Notes: generated by a model not told the origin, from the sequence alone. Shown: positions 18,507-28,211, counted from the stretch's first letter. The stretch: DNA of 64,000 nucleotides from Prochlorococcus sp. AG-412-I05 (GCA_003214855.1 QCLC01000001.1:62001-126000), one strand, 5' to 3'. Program-made: numbers and translations.

Positions 18507-19586
18507 TCAACTAGCCATCCTTTCGATGGTGTCCAATGCTTCGCCGAGTAATTCACGTAAGCGGATGAGTTGAGCTTTACTGCCGAGGACGACAAGTAAC
18601 TGACCTGGGGCCAGTTCGACTTCGCTACTGGGGTTGGCCATCAGGGATGAGCCGTCTCGGATGGCCAGCACCATTGCTCCACTGCGTCGGCCCAGTTGAA
18701 GTTTGGCCAGGCTGCGGTGGCTCAGTTTGTTGAACTTGAGTGGGTCTTGGCTGAGTTGGAATTCTTCGATTTCATAATCCGATCCAGCCAACAGATCCAT
18801 GAAGTCCACAGCTAGGGGGCGCAGCGCTGTGGCAGCCATGGTGCGGCCTGCTGCGACATAGGGGCTCACCACCACGCTGGCACCTGCCAGTTTCAGCTTG
18901 ACGGCAGCTTCTTCACTATCGGCCCGTGAGATCAGTCGGCAGTGGGGTCGCATGCTTTTGGCACTTAAGACCACATAGAGGTTTGCTGCATTGCTGGGTA
19001 AAGCAGCTACCAGGCTGCGGCAATGGTCTAAGCCAGCTTCAATCAACGTCTCATCCAAGGTGGCATCAGCTTGTAAAACGTTGAGGCCTTGTTCTTCTGC
19101 TGCTTGTTTGTTGGCTGGATCTATTTCCACGACAAGCACTGGGACCTGCTCGAGTTGCAGCTTTGAGGCGATTTCTTGGCCGATGCGGCCGTAGCCGCAG
19201 ACGATGACGTGATCACGCATGCGCCGTAAGACCCTGCGAAACCTCAGCTCCCGCAGCTGGCGGAAGTAGCCGGATTCTGTCAGCCGTAGTGCCCGTTGAA
19301 TCGTGAGCTGAACCACGACCACCCCCCCGGCAATGATCAGCACAGTGACCAGTCGCCCAGCTTGCGAGAGCGGCTCCACCTCCCCATAACCGATGGTGCT
19401 GATGGTGATGAGCACCATCCAGAGACAATCTCCCCAGTCCCATCCTTCGGTGAGGCGATAGCCCAAGGCTCCAACCAAGATCACCACGGCCAGGGCCAGG
19501 ATCGGCCCCAGCCAGGGTTTGGCGAGCACTCGCAACGGCAGGCTTGCAAGCGGACCTCGTCTGAATGGGTACCACCAACTTTTCAT
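18507..19586 (-). CDS. potassium channel subunit with RCK (TrkA-N) domains
   Basis: 359 residues from ATG 19586, whose first base is shared with the stop of the upstream gene. Two helices (residues 25-45 and 70-92) frame a pore loop with the selectivity filter TISTIGYGEVEPLSQ. A cytosolic RCK domain follows: HVIVCGYGRIGQEIASKL, VLVVEIDPANKQAAEE and LQADATLDETLIEAGLD. The C-terminal part (from about residue 275) looks like TrkA-C, with AMVLAIRDGSSLMANPSSEV. It is a ligand-gated K+ channel of the MthK/Kch kind. Confidence 0.92.
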   Translation of the reverse strand: MKSWWYPFRRGPLASLPLRVLAKPWLGPILALAVVILVGALGYRLTEGWDWGDCLWMVLITISTIGYGEVEPLSQAGRLVTVLIIAGGVVVVQLTIQRALRLTESGYFRQLRELRFRRVLRRMRDHVIVCGYGRIGQEIASKLQLEQVPVLVVEIDPANKQAAEEQGLNVLQADATLDETLIEAGLDHCRSLVAALPSNAANLYVVLSAKSMRPHCRLISRADSEEAAVKLKLAGASVVVSPYVAAGRTMAATALRPLAVDFMDLLAGSDYEIEEFQLSQDPLKFNKLSHRSLAKLQLGRRSGAMVLAIRDGSSLMANPSSEVELAPGQLLVVLGSKAQLIRLRELLGEALDTIERMAS

Positions 19587-20422
19587 TAGAAGCCCAGTGC
19601 GTTGAGAACCTCCTGCTGGTTGATTGAGTTGATGTCTGCATGACTGGCACCCAGGCAACGGATTTCATCTCGTTTAGGTAAGGCTTCGGCCAGAGTGCCT
19701 AGGGCAACCAAAGGAACGCCTGTATAAACGGCAAGCAGTTGGGTGATTGGACAGCTGCTGAGTACGACATCAGCGCAGGCCACTTCGGCAGCGCGATGGA
19801 TTAGGGGTGCTTTGAAAGGCAGGGTGATGCTTCTGAGATTGGGTAATTTGCCTTTGATTGCATTTGGAAGGGTTAACCATTGCTGAGTTGGCCAGTCTCC
19901 ATCGTTGCCATTTGGAGCCAGCAGTAGGAGGGGGCCCTCTCCAGTGGGGTGTTGATCACGAACCTTCTGAAGCCTGTCGTCTGGCAGGAACAGCCTGAAG
20001 CTGTCGGCGTCAAGAGTGAGGCCAATCGCTTGGAGGTAGGAGTCCAATTGTTGGGCAGGCCAACCTTTGCTGGGCTCAACGAGGGCTGTGCATGCAAAGC
20101 CTTGTTCCGCAATCCTGCTGGGGATGTGGCTCATTGAGAGCATCAAATTCACTTGTTGCCCTTGGGCGAAATTGAAGCAAACTTGAAAATCTCCTTCTCT
20201 TACAGATCCGAGCAGATTGGTCCAGTCGGCGAGGGATGGGCTGGAGTCAAAGGCGAATGGGATTACCTTTTCTATCGCTGGCAACAGACTCCACAAAGCT
20301 TGATGGGTGGGATCGCAGGCCAGCTGCAGTTGGCCTTGCAGTTGGTTGGCTGCGGCTGCTAGGGCTGGAAGCCTCTGAAGCTGTTGGATTAAAGAACCCG
20401 GACTGAGGGCGAGAACACGCAT
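19586..20422 (-). CDS. GT9-like (ADP-heptose type) glycosyltransferase
   Basis: 278 residues from ATG 20422 ([20 protein letters not shown]). A longer frame upstream overlaps ispD antisense and reads unlike protein. The layout suits glycosyltransferase family 9: an N-terminal Rossmann-like domain with [20 protein letters not shown], then [20 protein letters not shown], a stretch equivalent to the NAD/ADP-sugar loop, and [20 protein letters not shown] near the end. The acceptor is unknown. It is coupled to the K+ channel gene by a one-base TAATG overlap and is divergent from ispD. Confidence 0.7.
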   Translation of the reverse strand: MRVLALSPGSLIQQLQRLPALAAAANQLQGQLQLACDPTHQALWSLLPAIEKVIPFAFDSSPSLADWTNLLGSVREGDFQVCFNFAQGQQVNLMLSMSHIPSRIAEQGFACTALVEPSKGWPAQQLDSYLQAIGLTLDADSFRLFLPDDRLQKVRDQHPTGEGPLLLLAPNGNDGDWPTQQWLTLPNAIKGKLPNLRSITLPFKAPLIHRAAEVACADVVLSSCPITQLLAVYTGVPLVALGTLAEALPKRDEIRCLGASHADINSINQQEVLNALGF

Positions 20423-20495
20423 CGATCCAGAGGCAGAGGCGTTGCGAGCTGATTGTATGGAGGAGGTTTCAGCCTGCTTGCGGCAGGAGGCGCAT

Positions 20496-21179
20496 ATGCA
20501 TCTGTTGATTGTCGCTGCAGGAAGCGGAAGCCGCATGGGAGCGGATCGCAACAAATTGCTTTTGCCTCTGGCAGGACGCCCTGTTCTTGCTTGGACGATT
20601 GATGCGGTGATGGAAGCCGATTCGATCACTTGGGTTGGCATTGTTGGCCAACCTGTTGACCGAGCAATGATCATGGAGTTGTTAGCGGAGGCAGCCAAAC
20701 CCGTCGTTTGGATTGAGGGTGGCAGCACAAGGCAGGAATCCGTAGAGCGTGGATTACAGGCTTTGCCTTCAGTTGCGCAGCATGTTCTTATTCATGATGG
20801 GGCTAGATGTTTAGCTGAAGCGGCTTTGATCAATTGCTGCGCTGAGGCGGTGGTGGCTGGAGAAGCTGTGATTGCGGCAACTCCGGTTACCGACACGATC
20901 AAGCGTGTTGATGGTCAAGGGATCATTACGGGCACACCAGATCGTGCGGAACTTTGGGCGGCCCAGACTCCGCAGGGCTTTGCTGTGGAGCAGCTCAAAC
21001 AAGGTCATGCTGAGGCTCAGGCCAAGGGTTGGACAGTGACTGACGATGCCTCGCTGTATGAACGCCTGGGATGGCCGGTGCAGGTCTTGGAGGCCAGCCC
21101 TGCCAATATCAAAGTCACAACTCCGTTTGACCTCACGGTGGCCGAGGCAGTGCTTGCGCTTAGGGCAAAAGGCAGATAG
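20496..21179 (+). CDS. ispD: 2-C-methyl-D-erythritol 4-phosphate cytidylyltransferase
   Basis: 227 residues from ATG 20496, preceded by a good ribosome site (GGCAGGAGG). Nucleotidyltransferase motifs are [29 protein letters not shown] and [16 protein letters not shown]. It makes CDP-methylerythritol in the MEP isoprenoid pathway, which supplies chlorophyll, carotenoid and quinone side chains. It is divergent from the GT9-like gene by 73 bases and followed 11 bases later by an unknown gene. Confidence 0.95.
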   Translation: MHLLIVAAGSGSRMGADRNKLLLPLAGRPVLAWTIDAVMEADSITWVGIVGQPVDRAMIMELLAEAAKPVVWIEGGSTRQESVERGLQALPSVAQHVLIHDGARCLAEAALINCCAEAVVAGEAVIAATPVTDTIKRVDGQGIITGTPDRAELWAAQTPQGFAVEQLKQGHAEAQAKGWTVTDDASLYERLGWPVQVLEASPANIKVTTPFDLTVAEAVLALRAKGR

Positions 21180-21190
21180 ATCTCTAGAAA

Positions 21191-21775
21191 GTGAGCTATA
21201 AATTAGAAGCAGTGAAGCATGAGAAATTGTTCAAGGAACTCACCCCTATTTCTCTTTTTATAAGTGGGATATTATTTCCTGCAGGCGCTTTAAGTAATGA
21301 TGTCTTGATGAGTTGCTCTACTTCAGGCAATGTCGCGCATCACTATTCCTCTCCTTACTCCTCGAGAAAACTTGAACGGAGGCTTATAATTAATGTGAAA
21401 GAGAAGCAGGTGACAGATGTTTCTAGCAATCGTCTGCTGCGAGTTCCGGCGCCTTACAAGGTGGTCAAAGTTACTCCATCTGTAATCGAATTCAAGGATT
21501 CTAGCGATTCAGAAATCAACTACCGGATAGATAGATATAATTTGAGCTATATTGAATCAAGGGAAGATTATGCCCATAAATGCAAGGATATTTGTCTCGA
21601 CAGGAGTTATCAAGGTAGCCAAATATCCAAGGACATATTGGATCTATATTTAGGCGTCAAGGTTCAAAGTCCCCGTGCGTATTGCAAGTCCTGTGCAATA
21701 AGGGGCCAGTTGGTAACTGGGAAATGCAAACTCCTTCGAGAGGGGCAGAACTTAATGGCTGTCCCTCGTATTTGA
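21191..21775 (+). CDS. unknown exported protein, AT-rich
   Basis: 194 residues from a GTG at 21191; ATG near 21221 is an option. A hydrophobic segment (LFISGILFPAGALS, residues 22-35) follows a Lys-containing N-terminus and could be a signal peptide. The rest is polar with several cysteines (CSTSG, CKDICLD, CKSC, GKC) that could pair outside the cytoplasm. Base composition is more AT-rich and codon use differs from ispD upstream, which suggests transfer or relaxed selection. No family recognised. Confidence 0.55.
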   Translation: MSYKLEAVKHEKLFKELTPISLFISGILFPAGALSNDVLMSCSTSGNVAHHYSSPYSSRKLERRLIINVKEKQVTDVSSNRLLRVPAPYKVVKVTPSVIEFKDSSDSEINYRIDRYNLSYIESREDYAHKCKDICLDRSYQGSQISKDILDLYLGVKVQSPRAYCKSCAIRGQLVTGKCKLLREGQNLMAVPRI

Positions 21776-21826
21776 GTTCCATAGAAGTAGTCTGTATTTT
21801 GAGATTGAGCATCGAAATACTTAGAA

Positions 21827-22726
21827 TTAGCGCAGAAGTGTTAGTTGGCCATGCTTGCCATCAAGCTGGGCTTGTCGTCCCAGTGGTAAGGCAGCATTGC
21901 CGCAGCAATGACCAACTGGGAGTTTGCCGACGACAGGAATTCCGAGGTCAGCACTGCGTTCTTTGAGGACTTCCTCAAGCTGGAAGGTTTGATCTGCAGG
22001 CATTTGTTCAGGTGCTTCACACCCCTCAAAGCTGCCGAATCCGAGTCCAGCCAACCCTTGTAGAAGTCCTGCGAGGCGCCAGTGGGTCAGCATGCGGTCG
22101 ATGCGATAGGGCGCTTCTTCAACATCTTCCAGGATCAAGATTGCACCGTTGAGATCGGGTACATGGCTACTCATTAGCAAATGGGAGGCCACAGTGAGAT
22201 TGGCGACCACCAATGGCCCGCTTGCTACTCCATCGATCCAGGGCTGCCCTTCAAGGTCTGGGATTTGTTTGCCGAAGAGAAGATCATGCAGCCGGGCTTG
22301 GCTCCAGGCTGGTTCCTTGGCAAGTGTGGTGAGTAAGGGGCCATGCACGCAGCCGTCGAACCCGGCCGCCAAGCGTGCCCAGAGCAGGGCGGTGACATCT
22401 GAAAACCCCATTAGCCAGCCTGGTTGCCAGGTTTGCTTGTGTTCCAGTAAACGCGCAGCTCCCCAGCCGCCACGAGCACAAGCCAGCAGAGCAGCAGGGG
22501 ACTCAGGATTTAAATCGCGCTGGCGGCTGCCATCTTTGCCCGCTAGGTAGCCCCAGCGGCGTTCACTCACTTGCTGAGGCCGGCAGACTAATCCCCACTC
22601 CTCAAGGACTTTGAGGCCTTCGAGCAGTGATTGTTCATCCTCCAGCGCTGAACTCGCAGCCACTGTGACCACCTCGTCTCCACGTTGAAGCGCTGGTGTG
22701 AACAGGCCAGATCGGAGCTGCACCAT
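21827..22726 (-). CDS. LD-carboxypeptidase/MccF-like peptidase S66
   Basis: 299 residues. S66 landmarks are the start with GDEVVTVAASSALEDEQSLL, the substrate-binding LLACARGGWGAARLLE, the nucleophile elbow WLMGFSDVTALLWARL with the Ser, then a C-terminal acid/His pair in ILILEDVEEAPYRIDRML and VVGKLPVGHCCGNAALPLG. The family cleaves the terminal D-Ala of murein tetrapeptides or inactivates microcin C-like compounds. Without other context, murein recycling is the default. It follows ubiA by three bases and is probably co-transcribed with it. Confidence 0.88.
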   Translation of the reverse strand: MVQLRSGLFTPALQRGDEVVTVAASSALEDEQSLLEGLKVLEEWGLVCRPQQVSERRWGYLAGKDGSRQRDLNPESPAALLACARGGWGAARLLEHKQTWQPGWLMGFSDVTALLWARLAAGFDGCVHGPLLTTLAKEPAWSQARLHDLLFGKQIPDLEGQPWIDGVASGPLVVANLTVASHLLMSSHVPDLNGAILILEDVEEAPYRIDRMLTHWRLAGLLQGLAGLGFGSFEGCEAPEQMPADQTFQLEEVLKERSADLGIPVVGKLPVGHCCGNAALPLGRQAQLDGKHGQLTLLR

Positions 22727-22729
22727 GAT

Positions 22730-23683
22730 TCAGCTGATGCGCCCCAGGATCAAGCCGAGCAGCAAGATTGCGCCTAGCAGCACTTGATGCTGAAAGTGCT
22801 GCCCGTAGGTCGTCATTGGTTGATTGGAACCTCGCAGGGTCCACGTTTCTTTTTGCATGCCGATGCTGGCGATGAGCCAGAAGGGCCAAAAGGCCCAGCC
22901 CACTCCTGCGCTCACTGCTGCACTAGCCAAAAAGGTGCAGGCCAGTGCATAACTAAACGCGACAGTTTTAAGTGCATGGCTCCCCAAGCTCAAAGCACTG
23001 CTTTTTAAGGCCAGGTTGGCGTCGTCACGACGATCCGCCATGGCGTAAACCGTGTCAAAGCCGAACGTCCACATCAGAGTGGCCAACCAGCAGCCCAGCA
23101 GTGGCCAGCCTCCGTTGAGATTGGCCTGGCTTGCTGCCCAGGGGATCAGTACGGCAAACCCCCAGCAGAGGGCAAGCACCGCTTGTGGATAGGCAAACCA
23201 GCGCTTGGCCGAGGGGTAGAGCAGGATCGGTGGCAAGGCCAGGAGGGCTAGAGCAAGGCATAGGCGCTGGCTTGGCGTTGGCAGGGAGGCCACGACCAAA
23301 AGACTGAGCAGCAACAACACAATCAATAAGCCCACAGCAGTGGAAATTCGAATGCTGCCCTTCGCTAGTGGCCGTTCCCTGGTGCGCTCCACCTGGCGAT
23401 CAATGCGTCGATCCCAGAGATCATTGGCAATGCAACCGGCGCCGCTCACCATCAGACCTCCAACGACGATCAGACCCACAAGCCCTGCTAAAGGAGGTGC
23501 ATCTGGAGTGAGCCAAAGGCTCCAACCTGCTGGCACGAGAAGGATGAGCCGACCGCTGGGTTTATGCCATCGCAGCAGCTCTAGCCATTGCCTTAAGCCA
23601 TTGGATACGGATCTGCTGGTCACGGGTTTCTGGGTTTGAAGAACCCTAGGGAGGGACCTCCAGACATCGTTGGCTGATGGCAA
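22730..23683 (-). CDS. ubiA: 4-hydroxybenzoate polyprenyltransferase
   Basis: 317 residues, UbiA superfamily. The first Asp-rich motif is in GCIANDLWDRRIDRQVERT followed by RPLAKGSI, and a second at TVYAMADRRDDANLALKS. Eight or so helices follow. In cyanobacteria this enzyme prenylates 4-hydroxybenzoate on the way to plastoquinone. The ATG at 23683 overlaps the divergent ppx start by seven bases, so one of the two proteins probably starts further in. A start nearer residue 21-25, just before SNGLRQWLELLRWHKPSG, would suit the family. Confidence 0.92.
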   Translation of the reverse strand: MPSANDVWRSLPRVLQTQKPVTSRSVSNGLRQWLELLRWHKPSGRLILLVPAGWSLWLTPDAPPLAGLVGLIVVGGLMVSGAGCIANDLWDRRIDRQVERTRERPLAKGSIRISTAVGLLIVLLLLSLLVVASLPTPSQRLCLALALLALPPILLYPSAKRWFAYPQAVLALCWGFAVLIPWAASQANLNGGWPLLGCWLATLMWTFGFDTVYAMADRRDDANLALKSSALSLGSHALKTVAFSYALACTFLASAAVSAGVGWAFWPFWLIASIGMQKETWTLRGSNQPMTTYGQHFQHQVLLGAILLLGLILGRIS

Positions 23684-25377
23684 AGTGGTTTCGTTCCAGG
23701 CTCCTGTACTTCATGCCAGGTGTCGAGCCATTGCCTTTCGGTGTGGTTGATGTCGAGCAGGAGGAGGCCAGGTACGTCAGTGCTGGTCAGCTCCGTTCTG
23801 AGCGAGAGCTCCGCAACGTTGCCGCGATTGATATTGGAACCAATTCCACCCATCTCTTGGTGGCGTCGGTTGATCCTTCTCTGCACACCTTCAGCGTTGA
23901 TCTTGCAGAGAAATCAACCACCAGGCTTGGTGAGCGAGACCCTGACTCTGGAGAGCTCACGGGTCCTGCTATGGAGCGGGTATTTGAGACACTCAAACGT
24001 TTTAAACAGCTAGCCGCCAGTCATCAGGTGGAGCAGGTGGTTGCGTCGGCGACTAGCGCAGTACGTGAAGCTTCAAATGGGCGGGATTTTTTGCAACGGA
24101 TTCAGGATCAGCTCGGTCTTGAGGTGGATCTGTTGAGCGGTGCTGAAGAAGCACGACTGATCTATTTGGGTGTTTTGTCTGGCATGCCTTTTGGGGAGTG
24201 TCCCCATCTTTTGCTCGATATCGGTGGCGGTTCCACAGAGCTCATCCTCGCGGATGGTCGCGATGCTCGGGCTCTGACAAGTACGCGGGTTGGTGCGGTT
24301 CGGCTACAGAGGGATTTTGTCAAGCATGAACCAATCCCCCCTCAACGGCGTTCCTTTTTGCAGACATTTATCCAGGGTTCTTTAGAGCCAGCTGTTGATA
24401 AGGTCTGCCGTCGCATCAAGCCTGGGGAGAGCCCTGTGATGGTTGCCACTAGTGGAACCGCCATGGCCATCGGTGCTTTGTTGGCTAGCGAAGACGATCG
24501 CCCTCCGTTGAGATTGCATGGCTATCGATTCTCACGGCAGCGGCTTGATGGCTTGCTTGAGAAGCTGATAGCGATGACGCCTGAGCAGCGACGCATTCAG
24601 ACCCCGATTAATGATCGCCGTGCCGAAATCATCGTTCCGGGTGCGCTGATTCTTCAAACCGCCATGCAGATGCTTGCTGCTGATGAGCTGGTGCTGAGTG
24701 AAAGGGCTCTGAGGGAGGGGTTGATCGTTGACTGGATGCTGCGACATGGCCTACTGGAGGATCGCTTTAGTTTTCAGAGCAGTATTCGTCAGCGCACCGT
24801 GATTCATCAGGTGCAGCGTTTTGCAGTGAATCACCGCCGTGCAGAGCGTGTAGCCAGCCATGCACTCAGCCTCTACGACCACACACATGGTGTTCTTCAT
24901 CAAGATGATGGAGGTGGTAGGGATTTGCTTTGGGCATCGGCGATGTTGCATGCCTGTGGTCAGCACATCAATCTCAGTGCTTATCACAAGCATTCCTGGT
25001 ATCTGATTCGTCATGGCGAGTTGCTCGGCTATTCGGAAGCGGAGCATTTGATGGTTGCGGCTATTGCGCGCTATCACCGCCGCAGTCTTCCCAAGAAGCG
25101 TCATCTGGAATGGCAGGCTTTAGCCACCCGTGAGCATCGTCACCTTGTTGCCGAGATGGCTTTGTTGCTGCGATTAGCAGCAGCCATTGATCGCCGTCCT
25201 GAGCCAGTGGTGGCTGCAATCAGAGTGGAGTCCGCTGATGATGCTCAGGTTGTCTTTGAACTAGTGCCGGAAGGATTGAATCAGAATCTCAGCCTTGAAC
25301 AATGGAGCTTGAAGAGCTGTGCTTCGGTTGTGAAAGAAGCAAGCGGCGTAACCATGAAAGTTGTCGTTAAGGAGTGA
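23677..25377 (+). CDS. ppx: exopolyphosphatase / pppGpp phosphohydrolase family
   Basis: 566 residues from ATG 23677; conserved sequence begins only near residue 48 (NVAAIDIGTNSTHLLVASVD), so a later start is possible. Phosphate-binding motifs of the ASKHA fold are present: SATSAVREASNGRDFLQ, HLLLDIGGGSTELILADG and VATSGTAMAIGALL. A C-terminal HD-like all-alpha domain follows, with DLLWASAMLHACGQHINLSA. The enzyme releases phosphate from polyphosphate or pppGpp, relevant in phosphate-poor oceans. It converges on the RodZ-like gene. Confidence 0.93.
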   Translation: MAKWFRSRLLYFMPGVEPLPFGVVDVEQEEARYVSAGQLRSERELRNVAAIDIGTNSTHLLVASVDPSLHTFSVDLAEKSTTRLGERDPDSGELTGPAMERVFETLKRFKQLAASHQVEQVVASATSAVREASNGRDFLQRIQDQLGLEVDLLSGAEEARLIYLGVLSGMPFGECPHLLLDIGGGSTELILADGRDARALTSTRVGAVRLQRDFVKHEPIPPQRRSFLQTFIQGSLEPAVDKVCRRIKPGESPVMVATSGTAMAIGALLASEDDRPPLRLHGYRFSRQRLDGLLEKLIAMTPEQRRIQTPINDRRAEIIVPGALILQTAMQMLAADELVLSERALREGLIVDWMLRHGLLEDRFSFQSSIRQRTVIHQVQRFAVNHRRAERVASHALSLYDHTHGVLHQDDGGGRDLLWASAMLHACGQHINLSAYHKHSWYLIRHGELLGYSEAEHLMVAAIARYHRRSLPKKRHLEWQALATREHRHLVAEMALLLRLAAAIDRRPEPVVAAIRVESADDAQVVFELVPEGLNQNLSLEQWSLKSCASVVKEASGVTMKVVVKE

Positions 25378-25380
25378 ACT

Positions 25381-25582
25381 GAGTTCAGTATTAGGTTGCT
25401 GTTGGTTAATTGATGCCAGCGGATCTTTCTAATTGCACCCAGAGCAGGAGGTGGTTTTCGATTATGAGTTATATGAATCAGATCAGGATGCCCTGCATAG
25501 ATTTCGAGGCCTTCCTCTAGTGGATAGCTGAACGGCTCGCGAAGGGCGCCTTCAACAATAATCTCAGCTTCACTGTTGGGGG
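25381..25582 (-). pseudogene. displaced C-terminal coding frame of the RodZ-like gene
   Basis: Downstream of, and just overlapping, the annotated stop at 25570, another minus-strand frame reads NSEAEIIVEGALREPFSYPL then EEGLEIYAGHPDLIHI and ALGAIRKIRWHQLT. This is the style of the RodZ C-terminal beta domain (DUF4115), which the upstream frame lacks. The frame then stays open for about 37 codons into antisense ppx, so its natural stop may also be lost. A one-base length change in a homopolymer (C5 at 25578-25582 or A7 at 25648-25654, minus-strand reading) would join the two frames. Seen directly: the two frames; inferred: that they were one gene. Confidence 0.65.
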
Positions 25583-26310
25583 TTGGTGTTGCTACTTGGC
25601 TGTGTTTTTGGCTGTTCAGTTGAAGCTGGTTGATTATTATTATTTGGTTTTTTTAGCCCTGATGGAGATGTTGATGGCAAATTTTGGCTAGGTCCTGCAT
25701 CTGCAGGCTGAGAGATTAGTTCGGTGTTCTTAGGCTCATCTTTTACATCATTTGAACGAGTTGAAGACCCAAAGATCATGCCTTCGGCGGTGTTGTTGAT
25801 TGAAATGATTGCGTTGTTGATGCTTGTTTGGATGCGGGTAAAGGTGTTAGGGTTGCTGTAATAGGTGATGGCTAGTCCTGCTGCAGTCAATCCAATCAAC
25901 CCTCCCAAAAAGGCCAATGAAGGTATCACTTTTAGCTTTGGACGAGATGCTTTGCTTTTTGATTGGCGTAGGGCTTCGGAGTTTGATGGAATGATGACCT
26001 GAATTTGCTGCACAAGGGCAGTCGCATCGAGGTTGAGTCGCTCGGCGACCCGGCGCACCATGGCTCTAATAAAAACCGGCTCAGGTAGTAGGTCTTTGTT
26101 TCCATTCTCCAGGGCTATTAGTTGCTCTTTGCCTATTCGAAGACTTCCCGCAATTTCTGCTATTGAGAACCCCCGTTTTTCGCGGGCTTCTCTAAGCAAC
26201 GCGCCAACTTGAATCAATGGTGTGGAGAGTTGCTCTGAGTGGGATTGGTCACTCAAGAAGTCCTGAGGGTGCTCCGGCATTAAGGAAGAGGAGTGTTGAC
26301 CTGCATGCAT
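25570..26310 (-). CDS. RodZ-like helix-turn-helix membrane protein, probably frameshifted
   Basis: 246 residues. An N-terminal Xre-type HTH_25 domain (residues 33-100) contains IQVGALLREAREKRGFSIAE, IAGSLRIGKEQLIALENGN and FIRAMVRRVAERLNLD. One membrane helix follows at about 131-150 (SLAFLGGLIGLTAAGLAITY), then a Pro/Asn/Ser-rich linker that ends at a stop right where the periplasmic domain should begin. RodZ links MreB to the envelope during rod growth. The missing domain is encoded in another frame immediately downstream, so the product made from this frame alone would be truncated. An ATG eleven codons in is also a possible start. Confidence 0.8.
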   Translation of the reverse strand: MHAGQHSSSLMPEHPQDFLSDQSHSEQLSTPLIQVGALLREAREKRGFSIAEIAGSLRIGKEQLIALENGNKDLLPEPVFIRAMVRRVAERLNLDATALVQQIQVIIPSNSEALRQSKSKASRPKLKVIPSLAFLGGLIGLTAAGLAITYYSNPNTFTRIQTSINNAIISINNTAEGMIFGSSTRSNDVKDEPKNTELISQPADAGPSQNLPSTSPSGLKKPNNNNQPASTEQPKTQPSSNTNPQQ

Positions 26311-26422
26311 TTGACCTTAGTTGGAAGCACTGAGCTTGTCAGGCATCATTTGTTCCCATGTCTATGGGATCACCTGGTTTTGATGATCAGCAGATCAAGC
26401 AAATGCTTGGCATTAAAACTTA

Positions 26423-26494
<72 letters not shown>

Positions 26495-26521
26495 GCACTA
26501 CTGGATTTTAAAACACTCTCT

Positions 26522-27277
26522 TTAGCCCTTTTGGCGAAAGAGATGTTTGTGGCTTGGAGAATACAGCTTCGAACGTTGGCGTCCTGCAGCTAGGGCTGGA
26601 CTAACGAGATAAAGGGTGGTGCGAATCAGCTCGTGTTCACGGGAGGTCGTAGCCATTTGCTTCAAAGGCACCACGCTTAACCATTGATCGGGCCAGCTCA
26701 CCCTGTAGCCGATAGCCACTGGTGTTTCAGCTGAATAGTGCTGCAGCAGTGTGGCTTGTACTTCCTCCACATGGCGTGCACTGAGGTAGAGGCATAGAGA
26801 GGCTCCAAGTGATGCCAGATGTTGGAGGTTTTCGCGCTCGGGAACACCGGTGCGTCCTCCTGCTCTGCTGAGAACAATGGTTTGGACAAGGCCAGGGATG
26901 GTGAGTTCAGCTTTTAGGGCTGCGGCCGTCGCTTGGTAAGCACTCAGACCCGGCACAACCTCGACTTCAATGCCTGCGTCAGCAAGGCCACAGATCTGTT
27001 CCGACAGGGCCCCATAAAGGCAGGGGTCTCCGTCGTGAAGACGGACCACCCGCTTGCCTGCTTGTGCCCTGTTCACCAGAAGCGGAAGAACTTCCTCGAG
27101 GGTCATTGAGCTGGTGCGGATTCGTTCACAGGATTCAGGTGCCAATGCTGCAATATCTGGTGAAACCAGTGAATCGGTCCATACAAGGACCTCAGCCTGC
27201 TTGAGATGTTCTGCTGCACGCAGGGTTAGCAGATCAGTCGCGCCTGGACCTGCACCAACGATGGAGATTCTGCTCAT
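26522..27277 (-). CDS. cobM: precorrin-4 C11-methyltransferase
   Basis: 251 residues from ATG 27277, one base inside the lgt stop (TGATG). SAM-dependent tetrapyrrole methylase fold: ISIVGAGPGATDLLTLRAAE with the nucleotide loop, VVRLHDGDPCLYGALSEQ with the second SAM-binding segment, VEVVPGLSAYQATAA and the LCLYLSARHVEEVQ region near 160-175. It methylates C11 of the corrin precursor in cobamide synthesis. Co-transcription with lgt is likely from the overlap. Confidence 0.93.
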   Translation of the reverse strand: MSRISIVGAGPGATDLLTLRAAEHLKQAEVLVWTDSLVSPDIAALAPESCERIRTSSMTLEEVLPLLVNRAQAGKRVVRLHDGDPCLYGALSEQICGLADAGIEVEVVPGLSAYQATAAALKAELTIPGLVQTIVLSRAGGRTGVPERENLQHLASLGASLCLYLSARHVEEVQATLLQHYSAETPVAIGYRVSWPDQWLSVVPLKQMATTSREHELIRTTLYLVSPALAAGRQRSKLYSPSHKHLFRQKG

Positions 27278-28191
27278 CAAGCGAATGACCTAGGCCTACC
27301 AGGGTCCGGAAGCTTTCGTTTGCGACCATAGAGCCACCAGAGGCCAAAACCTCCAACTGCCATCATCGCCAAACTCATCAGCTGGGCAATACGCAGGCCC
27401 CCTTCACAGGAAGGTGGTAAGGCGCCTAGGCAGAGGGGATCAGTTCGAAGTGCTTCGATCCAGACTCTGCCTAGGCTGTAAGTGATCAGGTAGATGCAGC
27501 TCAACGCGCCTGCGGGAAGCTTCATTAGCCCTTTGCTGCTGCGTTGAAAAAGAACAATTAGCAGTATGAAGACTAGAAGATTCCAAATTGATTCGTAGAG
27601 GAATGTGGGATGGAAAAACTCGTTATTGGCATAATTAAGTGGACGATTCACGAATGGGATGAACAATTTCCAAGCAAGGTCGCCCTTGATTGGAACACCG
27701 AAGGCTTCGTTATTGAAAAAATTTCCCCAGCGTCCGATTGCCTGGCCAAGGGCCATGGATGGGACAAGCACATCCAGAACATCCCAGAAGGCTTGGCGAC
27801 GCCAACGGCAGAAGATCAATACTGCAAGGGTGCCAGCAAGCAGGGCCCCATGAATAGCGATTCCTCCACCCCAAATTTCCACGGCGCTTGGGATTGGGAT
27901 GGCGAGTCCAAAGATATTGATCGAGCTCCAAAAATTGTTTCCGCTGTAGTTCCTCCACTCAAATACGACGTAGTAGATGCGTGCTCCAACAACGGAAGTT
28001 AATACGAGAATGGGCAGCAGATCACTGATCAAGCCCTGCTCAAGGCCTCGTTTACGGGCCAGGCTGCTGGACAGATTGAGGCCGATCAGTACGGCGATGG
28101 CAATTAGCAATCCATACCATCGCAAGGCAAAGGGCCCGAGCTGAAAGAGCTCGGGCCCTGGAGAGGTAAAGGTCGCGATGAATGCGTCCAT
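27277..28191 (-). CDS. lgt: prolipoprotein diacylglyceryl transferase
   Basis: 304 residues, seven helices. Landmarks are [20 protein letters not shown] near the start, [20 protein letters not shown] containing the catalytic His region, and the Lgt signature [17 protein letters not shown] with the essential Arg. It adds diacylglycerol to the lipobox Cys of lipoprotein precursors, such as the lipoprotein encoded at 143-619. It lies 20 bases after petA and overlaps cobM, so the run petC-petA-lgt-cobM may be one transcription unit. Confidence 0.95.
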   Translation of the reverse strand: MDAFIATFTSPGPELFQLGPFALRWYGLLIAIAVLIGLNLSSSLARKRGLEQGLISDLLPILVLTSVVGARIYYVVFEWRNYSGNNFWSSINIFGLAIPIPSAVEIWGGGIAIHGALLAGTLAVLIFCRWRRQAFWDVLDVLVPSMALGQAIGRWGNFFNNEAFGVPIKGDLAWKLFIPFVNRPLNYANNEFFHPTFLYESIWNLLVFILLIVLFQRSSKGLMKLPAGALSCIYLITYSLGRVWIEALRTDPLCLGALPPSCEGGLRIAQLMSLAMMAVGGFGLWWLYGRKRKLPDPGRPRSFA

Positions 28192-28211
28192 TGAGTTGAG
28201 ATGAATGAGGA

